A stretch of DNA of 64,000 nucleotides from Paraescarpia echinospica (lineage: Eukaryota; Annelida; Polychaeta; Sabellida; Siboglinidae), in assembly GCA_020002185.1 (NCBI GenBank), contig CM034537.1, positions 5,956,465-6,020,464 on the forward strand, in the 5' to 3' direction. The notes under the pieces are model-generated. The model had not been told where the DNA came from and ran no database searches. It worked only from the letters and a program-made list of their open reading frames with translations. Numbering within the stretch: the first letter of the stretch is position 1; each line of letters starts with the position of its first letter. Below are positions 24,302 through 35,177 of this stretch, piece after piece. A program made the position numbers and the translations under genes.

Positions 24302-24830
24302 TTGACACAGCTGATGACGACTTTCAACCAATATATCATTCCACATATTATGATCTTGACAATTTTAAACTACTAGCAGAAACACATAATGAATGGTTTA
24401 GTATACTAAGTTCTAAAATAGAATCTATAAACGCTAAATTTAACGAAATTGAAGCTTTCGTAGAGGAATTTAACCAAATAAAATTTAAATTTAGTTTAAT
24501 ATGTTTTCAGAAAAGCTGGCTTTCCGATAACGATGATTTATCACACCTACAAGTTGGGGGATACCATTGCATCACACAAGGCAAAACAGGTAGCAATAAA
24601 GGCAGGCTGGTCATTTATTTAAACAACAAATTCAACTTCAATGTGATCCTCTCTCTAAATCAGTTTTAACACTGGGAAGGATCATTTATCAAAATAACTG
24701 AAGATGGACTCTTAAAAGGTATTATAATTGGAAATATTTATCGACCTCCAATAGACGTCATTAAAAATTATCAACAGTTTCAGAGTGAATCAACAGTTTG
24801 AATTATCTCATCCTTTGACAAAACAAAATC
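24302..24830 (+). pseudogene. LINE apurinic-type endonuclease remnant (left arm)
   Basis: Readable pieces: SLICFQKSWLSDND, then VGGYHCITQGKTGSNKGRLV with IYLNN, and later IIIGNIYRPP. They match the exonuclease-endonuclease-phosphatase domain of CR1/Jockey LINEs, where one expects I-x-x-Q-E-T/S-W, then G-G-x-x-I/Y, then Y-R-P-P. The catalytic Glu of the Q-E-S-W box reads Lys here, and frames break before the Y-R-P-P piece. It cannot be active. Confidence 0.7.
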
Positions 24831-25585
24831 GACATCATTATGCTGGTAATTTCAATGTTAACCTTCTTAAAATAAATGAAAAAGTGGTTTTAGTGATTTT
24901 TTTTATTTATTAATATCTTATAGCATTTACCCTCATATTATGCTACTCACAAGATTTTCAAATAATAATGGAACTCTAATAGATTAACCAATCCTACAAT
25001 AACATCAAAATCAGGTATTGTATAGAAACAATTATTAGACCATCAACCATACTTTACCTTTCTAAAACACAGTTAGTTCCCTACAAAAAACTACCACCTA
25101 AATATATTAAAATATACAAAATCAAGAAACAATTTCCAAATTCATAAATAAAATCACTTCAGCAGACATTTATAATAAAATTAATAAATCGCCATCTGCT
25201 GACCCAAACATAAATTATGACATTTTATACAAATCAATAAAATGCACAAAAAACAAACACATGTCATACAAAATTGTTAAGTTAAAAAATATATGCACAG
25301 AAAATCGATATATGGATTACACTTGGCCTGCTCAAATCAGTATGATACAGAGACCAGATACAAGAAGTTTAAAATTACTTTGCCTGATTCACCAGAACAT
25401 TCAACAAATCTGACTAACCTGATATCTTATAAACTTTCCCTAAATCCTGTATATATAACGACAAAATTATAACAAACTAGACGGTTATTGCAAACACATT
25501 TAATTAATTTTTTTTACTAATATTGGCCCAAATTTGGCCAAACAAATCAGTAATCCTATAAAAAGAAATTACACATAACATCTGA

Positions 25586-26640
25586 ATGAGCAGTATACCA
25601 ATTCATTCACTTCTGAATGTGTCAATGGACGAAGAAACTATATCTAAAACAATAGATAATATGCAACCAAATACAACTTGTGTGCATGACGGTATTTCGT
25701 CACGATTATTAAAATTAGTCAAACCTGCAATAATAGAAGCATTAACACTAATTACAAATCAAATACCAGCTACTGGTATCTTCCCTGATAAACTTAAAAT
25801 CGCTCTAAAGTAATTCCAATTTTTTTTAAATATGACAAATCTAAATTCAGCAATTACAGACCAATATCACTCTTACCAGTTATATCAAAAATAGTTGAAA
25901 AGATAATTTATAACCAACTAGATTCATTTTACAAAATGCAAAATCTCTTGTTCAAAAATCAATATGGATTTAGAACGGAACATAGCACTGAATTTGCTGC
26001 CCTTGAATTAACCGATATGATAATGGCACACATGGATAAAAATTAAATTCCTCTAAATATTTATCTGGACCTTTCCAAAACTTTCAATACCTTGGATCAT
26101 AAGATATTACTAGATAAATTATAATATTATGGAGTAAATGGAGTAGCGTTAAGTTTAATTAGAAATTATCTAACAAATAGAAAACAATATTTTAAAATAG
26201 AGGATATAAAATCAGAAATGCATAATATTTCAACAGGAGTACCTCAAGGCTCGATTTTAGGCCCACTATTCTTTATATACATTAATGACTTTGCCAAGGT
26301 CAGGAAAAAGTTTAATGACACCACCCTGTCAAGTATTCTTGACTCATTTTCAATGTGTGAAAAAATTGGAAACGTAGAATTTGCTATAAACATGACGTGA
26401 CTCATCCATTACTAACCATAAATAACGCTACTATTGATAGAGTGACAGAATTTAACTTTCTTGGAATAACGTTTAATGAACAATGTAACTGGAAAAGTCA
26501 CATTGAAAAAATAGGTTTTCAAGGACACTAGGTGTCTTAAATACACTAAAATGGTTATTACCTCTTAATATAAAGATCATATTGTACAACACACTAATAT
26601 TACCACACTTAAACTACAGCGTTACCACTTGAAGTTACTA
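25586..26640 (+). pseudogene. CR1/Jockey-like reverse transcriptase, degenerate (left arm)
   Basis: 25586-25813 gives the N-terminal finger part (DNMQPNTTCVHDGISSRLLK). A frameshift follows, then SNYRPISLLPVISKIVEKII, QYGFRTEHST, IYLDLSKTFNTLDHKILL (motif A Asp kept) and STGVPQGSILGPLFFIYIND (motif B). Motif C is lost: after IND the sequence jumps to FNDTTLSSIL, so the YADD segment was deleted. A last frame change near 26395 leads to RVTEFNFLGITFNEQCNW, the thumb region. In the left arm this thumb frame is broken again by the 7-nt deletion at 26510/26511; the right arm keeps it. Confidence 0.85.
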
Positions 26641-26739
26641 ACGTGACAGAATTCAGAAACTTCAAAAACTTTGCAATTTATTACAATAACATTAAACAAG
26701 TGAGTAATACATGAATCACAAATTAAATAATAAAATGAA

Positions 26740-26990
26740 TCATTATAATACAGCTGTATTACTTTTTTAACATGTCATAGAATAGTATATTACAAGTGTA
26801 CTTATAATCTTCTGTAAAGTACCAGCAAATTAAGATCAAGCTTGCATGTTGTATTATGGTTTCCGTAATATCAAATTTTTATAAAAACGCTCATGAGAAA
26901 ATAATTGTTTAACCGACACACTTATACTTTTTATTACAATCTCATTGGAACATAAATTTAAAACACCAATCCAACAATGAGTAATAAACT
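26740..26990. repeat. Direct repeat copy A inside the left arm
   Basis: Shares TACAGCTGTATTA, TAGAATAGTATATTACAAGT, CATGAGAAAATAATTG-type words and AACCGACACACTTATACTTT with 27485-27710. The two copies lie about 0.74 kb apart in the same orientation. They could be short terminal repeats or the ends of two insertions of one family. The mirror copy is 34828-35078. Confidence 0.7.
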
Positions 26991-27460
26991 TGTGTCTACG
27001 TCTCTAATCCAAATATTATTTATTTTACATCTAATTGGTTGTCTGGTGTTTGCATTCAGAGGGAAGTTTCCATTTCTGTAATTTGGTATTCCTTTTTGGG
27101 GTATATATTTATCTTTTAATGAGCTTGACACTGTTTTAAGGATTTCCAACTGATCATTAACATTGTTTTTACAGTCTTTAAATATCTCTTCCCAAACTTT
27201 ATTTGAAAACTCCTCATTCTGTCATAATTTTGCCTTGATGAAAAAAATGTGTGAATACAAAACATTTGGGGGTTTTGAATTTCACCTCATTAATTGCTAT
27301 CATATGGCTGCTTGGGTTTTTTTAAACTTGCCTTCTTTAATCATTTTCTTGAATCTTGTTTCGTTCAATTTGGTTCTAATTTCTTTCTCTGATTCAATGA
27401 TTCTGTTTTCCACTTTCTTTAGAAGATTCGTTCACTTTGGTTCTAATTTCCTCCTCTAAT
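26958..27460 (-). pseudogene. LINE ORF1-like coding remnant 1 (left arm)
   Basis: On the minus strand the sequence reads pieces such as ESEKEIRTKLNETRFKKMI, EGKFKKTQAAI and, after breaks, LKTVSSSLKDKYIPQKGIPN (26958-27149). A charged helical segment followed by a polar region suggests a retroelement ORF1. A near-identical charged segment recurs at 29700-29790 before the better ORF1 relic. Weak evidence alone; the shared segment is the main support. Confidence 0.4.
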
Positions 27461-27484
27461 TCAATGATTCATCAATCATTATGT

Positions 27485-27710
27485 TACAGCTGTATTATTT
27501 TTTTAACATAACATAGAATAGTATATTACAAGTGTATTCATAACCTACAGTAAAATATCAACAACTTTAGATAAAGCTTCCATAATATCAAATTGTAATA
27601 AAAATGCAGATGAGAAAATAATTGTTTAACCGACACACTTATACTTTTTATTACAAAGATATTAGAATATTAATTTTAATACACCAATTCAAAAATAAGT
27701 AATAACTACA
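27485..27710. repeat. Direct repeat copy B inside the left arm
   Basis: Partner of 26740-26990, diverged in places but with AACCGACACACTTATACTTT unchanged. The mirror copy is 34108-34333. Confidence 0.7.
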
Positions 27711-27816
27711 CAGGGAGTACCTGATTGGTTTAATCAGGAAGCATGTTTGTAAACAATGAATAACCAGTTTATGTTTACAAATGCCGTATTCAGGAGACTA
27801 GTGTAGCTGTATGAAC

Positions 27817-28327
27817 AATGAGGCTCATGTCAGTACCAGAAGAATTTGACAAATCACTTAAAATTCACCCATCATTAATTAATTGTAACAATAATCAGAT
27901 GTGGTTTATTAACTCAACAGTGCTTTCAATTGACACGGGTCCTATAAATCCATATGCACAATGTCCACTCCTGTTGTCCATGCAATTGATTCCATCATAT
28001 ATACATAGAAGGTAGCTAGAAGAATTGTTACAAACTTGGGTGTCAAAGTAGATTGTAACGATAACTGTATTTATCATATACAGTGTATTGAAACAGTTAT
28101 GGTCTTATACTGTTACTGCCATGATGGGATTTTACATTTATTGTTTTTGGAAACAAAATAGGAATATGACACATCAACAGTTGGTGCGTTTCTTCATTAT
28201 TATTAATACTAAAGCTTTTATGTTAGAATGTGAAAAATACATTACCTATTAATTGTCCGCCCACATGTTAAAGGATTTGTTTTAATTGGTTTGTGAAGTT
28301 CTTCTGGTACTGACATGAGCCTCATTA
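27817..28327. repeat. Short inverted repeat pair within the left arm
   Basis: AATGAGGCTCATGTCAGTAC continuing into CAGAAGAATTTGACAA (27817-27852) faces its near-complement at 28292-28327 (GTTCTTCTGGTACTGACATG, then AGCCTCATT). The pair bounds a 0.5-kb interval without coding capacity, as in a MITE, but flanking duplications were not identified. Confidence 0.55.
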
Positions 28328-29149
28328 TTCATGTGTTTATTCTTGTCTATGTTCTTTCCTCTGACACATGCAATGGGTACATATACATCTGCCATTGAGA
28401 CATGAGTGTTCTGCTTGAGGGAAAGTGTTCTGCTCAAGGTCTCTAGAGGGATGCATTTGAAGGTTTTATAGCCTCTATGCTTGTTTACATTTTCAAACAA
28501 TAACTATTTTGTGCAGAGGTTTAATCATTAATACTGTCTTTATAATCTATTCAACCTAGTCACATGGTTTCGTTACAACAGTATTTAATTAGTTAGATAA
28601 TTGTTCTGTAAATCCTAACCTTAGCATGTTATATAACACTAATATTCTGCCAAATATTTCTTTATGAAAACATTCTGTTGCAAGCACAATGACAGTATCT
28701 TGAGTGGTTATTAAATGGTAAGCTAGTCAACCAACTTAGGACTTTTAGCTGTAAGGATAATATGATAAAAATATGCACTTTTATTGTTATACTTGTATAT
28801 CCGATTTGGTGTCCATGATTTCTCCAATGTTTTGGAATAGTTGAACCATGGCAACTATCAACATAATCACAAATAATGTATGTCATATTGCCTGCACAAC
28901 AATTTTCGATCGCATGGGACAATTTTCAAATACCATTTACACAATCAAATTTGTTTTAAATATTTTGTAGCTAATTTTCTATTATTACTTATTGGTTGAA
29001 TTTATTGAATCTGAAGTACAACATTTTTTGCATGGAAAATGAGCAGTATTACAAAAACTTTCAGCCTTGTGTGTGTCATATGGGACATATGGGACAATTT
29101 TGAAACTCGTTTCGAACAACGTTGACAGTCTTCATCCGGAATTGTTATT
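28328..29149. other. No gene recognised (left arm)
   Basis: A+T-rich arm sequence with no supported feature; the mirror is 32669-33490. Confidence 0.45.
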
Positions 29150-29790
29150 CCTCTTAATATATGTTTTACCATCTCTCTTTCCAGGTGGATGTGTATTCTT
29201 TGTTGGCTTTTCTTTATCTTTCTTATCTTTCATTCTCATGCTGGACCCCAGACTCTGCACAGGTATTCCCTGACCTGTCTGCTACTTCCTGCCTCAGCTC
29301 CTTCGTAGAGCTTTTTGGATTCTTCTTTTCTTGTTTGGTTTTGTCATGGCTTATCTTGATGTTTTTGAATTTGTACTTTTTTATGTTTGTTAATGTAATT
29401 AGTACCAGTCTGGGATTGGTTGCATTTTCCTTGGTCTGGCCAAGCCTCCGAATTTCTTTGATGTCAGTTTCTGTGAAGTTGTTTATCTTTGTGCTAGTAC
29501 ATATTTCTGCAATTTGTTCTTTATGGTGTTGTCTCTTGGTTTTTTTATATTAATTATGGTGTTGATTCAGGTAAGTTGGAGATGAATACGTTATTATGTC
29601 TTTTTTTCTCTGCCATTATATAAATATTTTTTTCTCTGCCTTATGATTCCATGTTTTGTTCTTTTATCAGAATTTCTACAACTTCTTTAACTTCCTTTGG
29701 TCTGATGGCTGCTTGGGTTTTTCAAATTTATCATTTTGTTGAATCTTATTTCGTTCACTTTGGTGCTAATTTATTTCTCTGATTCTTTGT
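29150..29790 (-). pseudogene. LINE ORF1-like protein relic 2 (left arm)
   Basis: Minus-strand reading, with breaks: EVVEILIKEQNMES, KKRHNNVFISNLPES, KEQIAEICTSTKINNFTETD, IKEIRRLGQTKENATNPRLV, LITLTNIKKYKFKNIKIS, and ELRQEVADRSG. This is the RRM-type ORF1 of LINEs: an N-x-V/I-I/F-x-x-L-P-E-S strand, the I-x-x-x-x-R-L-G box, an R-x-V-L-V-T/I-x strand, and a basic C-terminal helix. It differs from the ORF1 at 23199 and is on the opposite strand, so it is a separate element. The plus-strand frames at 29067-29553 are antisense shadows. Confidence 0.65.
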
Positions 29791-30316
29791 TTGTTATTTC
29801 TATGCATCCTATGCAGTAGTATATACATTCGAGAAGTTCACGGTTTCGTTATTTGAAGTTTTTTATGCCATGTGCATATCCAAAACATTTACCTACTTTA
29901 TAGTGGAGTTGGAGTATTCATTTTATGTTATTTTTTTATATTATGTTATCGTATGCAAACGAACAAGGCAGTGCCGGGTGAGATATTGAAACTAGAGGGT
30001 TGATTGCAGAATCGGTGGTTTGTTAACACTAATACTAAGAGTGATACCAAAGGGTACTCGGATTATTTAAATACACCTTAACTTGAAAATAAAGTCGATG
30101 GTGTGTACTTATTGGTGGACAATTTGGATGAAATAATTAGCTTGTAATTGGAAATTTCTTCGGATATTGATAATTTGTTGTTCTGACCATATTTTTTACT
30201 CAAAAAGGCCAACCGCCTTATGTTACTCAAATGGTTCCACCACTCGGCTAGACTGGAATAACGCCATTTGGTAAGTTTGCGTCTGTTGTGCATGTTCTGC
30301 GTTTGTTGATAGTCTG
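29791..30316. other. Arm sequence next to the spacer repeat
   Basis: No gene recognised. A minus-strand frame (from about 30300 to 30078) extends from the repeat into unique sequence and reads KLTKWRYSSLAEWWNHLSNI; I do not recognise it. Confidence 0.4.
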
Positions 30317-31387
30317 TTGTGCGTGTTTTTGTGCGTATATTCGGCGTATGTAGGGGCTTGTGTTTTTGGCGTCTGTTACGTGGTTGTTGTGCGATTGTTC
30401 TTCGTATGTTGTACGTCTCTTGTGCGTCTGTTGGGTATATGTTGTGTATTTGTTGAGCGTATTTTCTGCATGTATAGGATGTGTGTTGTGCGCGCATTGT
30501 GCATCTGTTGTGCGTGTGTTGGATGTGTGTTGTGTGTCTGTTGTGCATCTGTTGTGAGTCTCTTGTGCGCCTCTTTTTCGTCTCTTGGGCCTCTGTTTGT
30601 GTGTCCGTTGTACGAGTATTGCGCATCTGTTGTGCGTTTGTTGTGCATGTGTTGGGTTTCTGTTGGGCATACGTTGGATATATGTTCTGCATTTGTTGTG
30701 CATGTATTTGTTATGCATGTGTTGTTACATGTGTTGTGCGTGTGTTGTGCTCCTGTTTGTGCATCTGTTGTGCGTCTCTTGTGTGCCTCTTTTGCGTCTC
30801 TTGGGCCTCTGTTGTGCGTCTGTTTTGCGTGTGTTGTGCGTGTGTTTGGGCATCCGTTGTGGATCTGTTGTGCGACTGTTGTGCGATTGTTGTGCGACTG
30901 TTGTGCGATTGTTGTGGGACTGTTGTTCGACTGTTGTGTGATCGTTGTGGGACTGTTGTGGGACTGTGGTGCGTCTGTTATGCATGTTTTGTGCGTCTGT
31001 TGTGCCATATGTTGTGCCATATGTTGGGGTGTAACGTGCGTCTTTTGTGTTTGTGTTGGTTGTGCTGAGCGGCTGTTAGCTGTCTGTTTTGCGTCTGTTG
31101 TGCATATGTTGTGCGTGTGTAGTGCGTGTGTTGGCCGCGTGTGTTGTGCGTGTATTTGTACATATGTTGGGCTTGTGTTGTGCTTCTATTATGCCACAGT
31201 ATTTCCACTGTTGTGCGTCTGTCGTGGGTGTGTTGTGTGTGTTGTGCGAGTGTTATACGACACCTGTTAGGTGTCTGTTGTGCGTTTGTTGTGCATGTGT
31301 TGGGATTCTATTCGGCGTATGTTGGATATATGTTCTGCAGTTGTTGTGCATGTGTTTGTTATGCATATGTTGTTATGTGTTGTGCGC
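30317..31387. repeat. Tandem repeat of about 12 bp (TTGTGCGTCTGT type) at the palindrome centre
   Basis: Variants of TTGTGCGTCTGT follow each other for about 1 kb; 30431-31387 is the single-copy spacer and the first 114 bp belong to the left arm. Because 12 is a multiple of three, long open frames exist in many phases: Cys/Val/Leu-rich on the plus strand (up to 317 codons, 30317-31270) and Thr/Gln/Asn/His-rich on the minus strand. They are artefacts. A block of about 90 bp around GATATATGTTCTGCA occurs twice in direct orientation (about 30645-30740 and 31290-31385). Confidence 0.9.
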
Positions 31388-32027
31388 CAGACGCACAAGA
31401 GACGTACAACATACGAAGAACAATCGCACAACAACCACGTAACAGACGCCAAAAACACAAGCCCCTACATACGCCGAATATACGCACAAAAACACGCACA
31501 ACAGACTATCAACAAACGCAGAACATGCACAACAGACGCAAACTTACCAAATGGCGTTATTCCAGTCTAGCCGAGTGGTGGAACCATTTGAGTAACATAA
31601 GGCGGTTGGCCTTTTTGAGTAAAAAATATGGTCAGAACAACAAATTATCAATATCCGAAGAAATTTCCAATTACAAGCTAATTATTTCATCCAAATTGTC
31701 CACCAATAAGTACACACCATCGACTTTATTTTCAAGTTAAGGTGTATTTAAATAATCCGAGTACCCTTTGGTATCACTCTTAGTATTAGTGTTAACAAAC
31801 CACCGATTCTGCAATCAACCCTCTAGTTTCAATATCTCACCCGGCACTGCCTTGTTCGTTTGCATACGATAACATAATATAAAACAATAACATAAAATGA
31901 ATACTCCAACTCCACTATAAAGTAGGTAAATGTTTTGGATATGCACATGGCATAAAAAACTTCAAATAACGAAACCGTGAACTTCTCGAATGTATATACT
32001 ACTGCATAGGATGCATAGAAATAACAA

Positions 32028-32668
32028 ACAAAGAATCAGAGAAATAAATTAGCACCAAAGTGAACGAAATAAGATTCAACAAAATGATAAATTTGAAAAA
32101 CCCAAGCAGCCATCAGACCAAAGGAAGTTAAAGAAGTTGTAGAAATTCTGATAAAAGAACAAAACATGGAATCATAAGGCAGAGAAAAAAATATTTATAT
32201 AATGGCAGAGAAAAAAAGACATAATAACGTATTCATCTCCAACTTACCTGAATCAACACCATAATTAATATAAAAAAAACAAGAGACAACACCATAAAGA
32301 ACAAATTGCAGAAATATGTACTAGCACAAAGATAAACAACTTCACAGAAACTGACATCAAAGAAATTCGGAGGCTTGGCCAGACCAAGGAAAATGCAACC
32401 AATCCCAGACTGGTACTAATTACATTAACAAACATAAAAAAGTACAAATTCAAAAACATCAAGATAAGCCATGACAAAACCAAACAAGAAAAGAAGAATC
32501 CAAAAAGCTCTACGAAGGAGCTGAGGCAGGAAGTAGCAGACAGGTCAGGGAATACCTGTGCAGAGTCTGGGGTCCAGCATGAGAATGAAAGATAAGAAAG
32601 ATAAAGAAAAGCCAACAAAGAATACACATCCACCTGGAAAGAGAGATGGTAAAACATATATTAAGAGG
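32028..32668 (+). pseudogene. LINE ORF1-like relic 2 (right arm copy)
   Basis: Mirror of 29150-29790 with the same RLGQTKENATNPRLV box, now on the plus strand. One visible difference is near 32277, where the antisense frame reads Phe instead of Val. Same interpretation as the left copy. Confidence 0.65.
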
Positions 32669-34107
32669 AATAACAATTCCGGATGAAGACTGTCAACGTT
32701 GTTCGAAACGAGTTTCAAAATTGTCCCATATGTCCCATATGACACACACAAGGCTGAAAGTTTTTGTAATACTGCTCATTTTCCATGCAAAAAATGTTGT
32801 ACTTCAGATTCAATAAATTCAACCAATAAGTAATAATAGAAAATTAGCTACAAAATATTTAAAACAAATTTGATTGTGTAAATGGTATTTGAAAATTGTC
32901 CCATGCGATCGAAAATTGTTGTGCAGGCAATATGACATACATTATTTGTGATTATGTTGATAGTTGCCATGGTTCAACTATTCCAAAACATTGGAGAAAT
33001 CATGGACACCAAATCGGATATACAAGTATAACAATAAAAGTGCATATTTTTATCATATTATCCTTACAGCTAAAAGTCCTAAGTTGGTTGACTAGCTTAC
33101 CATTTAATAACCACTCAAGATACTGTCATTGTGCTTGCAACAGAATGTTTTCATAAAGAAATATTTGGCAGAATATTAGTGTTATATAACATGCTAAGGT
33201 TAGGATTTACAGAACAATTATCTAACTAATTAAATACTGTTGTAACGAAACCATGTGACTAGGTTGAATAGATTATAAAGACAGTATTAATGATTAAACC
33301 TCTGCACAAAATAGTTATTGTTTGAAAATGTAAACAAGCATAGAGGCTATAAAACCTTCAAATGCATCCCTCTAGAGACCTTGAGCAGAACACTTTCCCT
33401 CAAGCAGAACACTCATGTCTCAATGGCAGATGTATATGTACCCATTGCATGTGTCAGAGGAAAGAACATAGACAAGAATAAACACATGAATAATGAGGCT
33501 CATGTCAGTACCAGAAGAACTTCACAAACCAATTAAAACAAATCCTTTAACATGTGGGCGGACAATTAATAGGTAATGTATTTTTCACATTCTAACATAA
33601 AAGCTTTAGTATTAATAATAATGAAGAAACGCACCAACTGTTGATGTGTCATATTCCTATTTTGTTTCCAAAAACAATAAATGTAAAATCCCATCATGGC
33701 AGTAACAGTATAAGACCATAACTGTTTCAATACACTGTATATGATAAATACAGTTATCGTTACAATCTACTTTGACACCCAAGTTTGTAACAATTCTTCT
33801 AGCTACCTTCTATGTATATATGATGGAATCAATTGCATGGACAACAGGAGTGGACATTGTGCATATGGATTTATAGGACCCGTGTCAATTGAAAGCACTG
33901 TTGAGTTAATAAACCACATCTGATTATTGTTACAATTAATTAATGATGGGTGAATTTTAAGTGATTTGTCAAATTCTTCTGGTACTGACATGAGCCTCAT
34001 TGTTCATACAGCTACACTAGTCTCCTGAATACGGCATTTGTAAACATAAACTGGTTATTCATTGTTTACAAACATGCTTCCTGATTAAACCAATCAGGTA
34101 CTCCCTG

Positions 34108-34333
34108 TGTAGTTATTACTTATTTTTGAATTGGTGTATTAAAATTAATATTCTAATATCTTTGTAATAAAAAGTATAAGTGTGTCGGTTAAACAATTAT
34201 TTTCTCATCTGCATTTTTATTACAATTTGATATTATGGAAGCTTCATCTAAAGTTGTTGATATTTTACTGTAGGTTATGAATACACTTGTAATATACTAT
34301 TCTATGTTATGTTAAAAAAATAATACAGCTGTA
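34108..34333. repeat. Direct repeat copy B, mirror
   Basis: Mirror of 27485-27710. Confidence 0.7.
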
Positions 34334-34358
34334 ACATAATGATTGATGAATCATTGAA

Positions 34359-34860
34359 TTAGAGGAGGAAATTAGAACCAAAGTGAACGAATCTTCTAAA
34401 GAAAGTGGAAAACAGAATCATTGAATCAGAGAAAGAAATTAGAACCAAATTGAACGAAACAAGATTCAAGAAAATGATTAAAGAAGGCAAGTTTAAAAAA
34501 ACCCAAGCAGCCATATGATAGCAATTAATGAGGTGAAATTCAAAACCCCCAAATGTTTTGTATTCACACATTTTTTTCATCAAGGCAAAATTATGACAGA
34601 ATAAGGAGTTTTCAAATAAAGTTTGGGAAGAGATATTTAAAGACTGTAAAAACAATGTTAATGATCAGTTGGAAATCCTTAAAACAGTCTCAAGCTCATT
34701 AAAAGATAAATATATACCCCAAAAAGGAATACCAAATTACAGAAATGGAAACTTCCCTCTGAATGCAAACACCAGACAACCAATTAGATGTAAAATAAAT
34801 AATATTTGGATTAGAGACGTAGACACAAGTTTATTACTCATTGTTGGATTGGTGTTTTAA
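34359..34860 (+). pseudogene. LINE ORF1-like coding remnant 1 (right arm copy)
   Basis: Mirror of 26958-27460, readable on the plus strand as ESEKEIRTKLNETRFKKMI and later LKTVSSSLKDKYIPQKGIPN. One antisense codon differs between the arms (Ser versus Leu). Confidence 0.4.
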
Positions 34861-35078
34861 ATTTATGTTCCAATGAGATTGTAATAAAAAGTATAAGTGT
34901 GTCGGTTAAACAATTATTTTCTCATGAGCGTTTTTATAAAAATTTGATATTACGGAAACCATAATACAACATGCAAGCTTGATCTTAATTTGCTGGTACT
35001 TTACAGAAGATTATAAGTACACTTGTAATATACTATTCTATGACATGTTAAAAAAGTAATACAGCTGTATTATAATGA
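34828..35078. repeat. Direct repeat copy A, mirror
   Basis: Mirror of 26740-26990. Confidence 0.7.
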
Positions 35079-35177
35079 TTCATTTTATTATTTAATTTGT
35101 GATTCATGTATTACTCACTTGTTTAATGTTATTGTAATAAATTGCAAAGTTTTTGAAGTTTCTGAATTCTGTCACGT

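Larger units (their letters stand above)
23075..26640 (+). mobile_element. CR1/Jockey-like LINE, degenerate (left arm copy)
   Basis: In order on the plus strand: a coiled-coil and RRM-type ORF1 (about 23080-23543), endonuclease remnants (about 24302-24830), and reverse transcriptase (25586-26640). The domain order and motifs NYRPISLLP and GVPQGSILGPL are those of CR1/Jockey-type LINEs. Many stops, frameshifts and internal deletions show that it has long been dead. The mirror copy is 35178-38750 on the minus strand. Terminal features of the element could not be located. Confidence 0.85.
18272..30430 (+). repeat. Left arm of a giant palindrome (about 12.16 kb)
   Basis: The arm is the reverse complement of 31388-43553. 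Mirror positions add up to 61825 in the outer part and to 61818 inside position 26510, where the left arm lacks 7 nt. Similarity starts sharply at CAAAATTGACTTAAATTATA (18272) and ends at CGTCTCTTGTGCGTCTG (30430). Differences are scattered single bases and small indels, so identity is very high but not complete. No target duplication flanks the pair. Content: SINE head, RTE/F52C9.6-like RT (minus), CR1/Jockey-like LINE (plus), two LINE ORF1-like relics (minus) and short repeats. Confidence 0.95.

Noticed and set aside
29161..29553. 130-codon hydrophobic plus-strand frame resembling a membrane protein (mirrored at 32265-32657)
   Set aside because: Antisense of the LINE ORF1-like relic; the Phe/Leu-rich look comes from the Lys-rich opposite strand.
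30317..31270. 317-codon plus-strand open frame rich in Cys, Val and Leu, and several Thr/Gln/His-rich minus-strand frames
   Set aside because: All lie in the 12-bp tandem repeat, whose length keeps every frame open; overlapping frames on both strands are equally long.
31560..31600. A-box-like TAGCCGAGTGGTGG near the right arm start (and its mirror near 30240)
   Set aside because: No B-box and no tRNA-like fold follow; probably chance.
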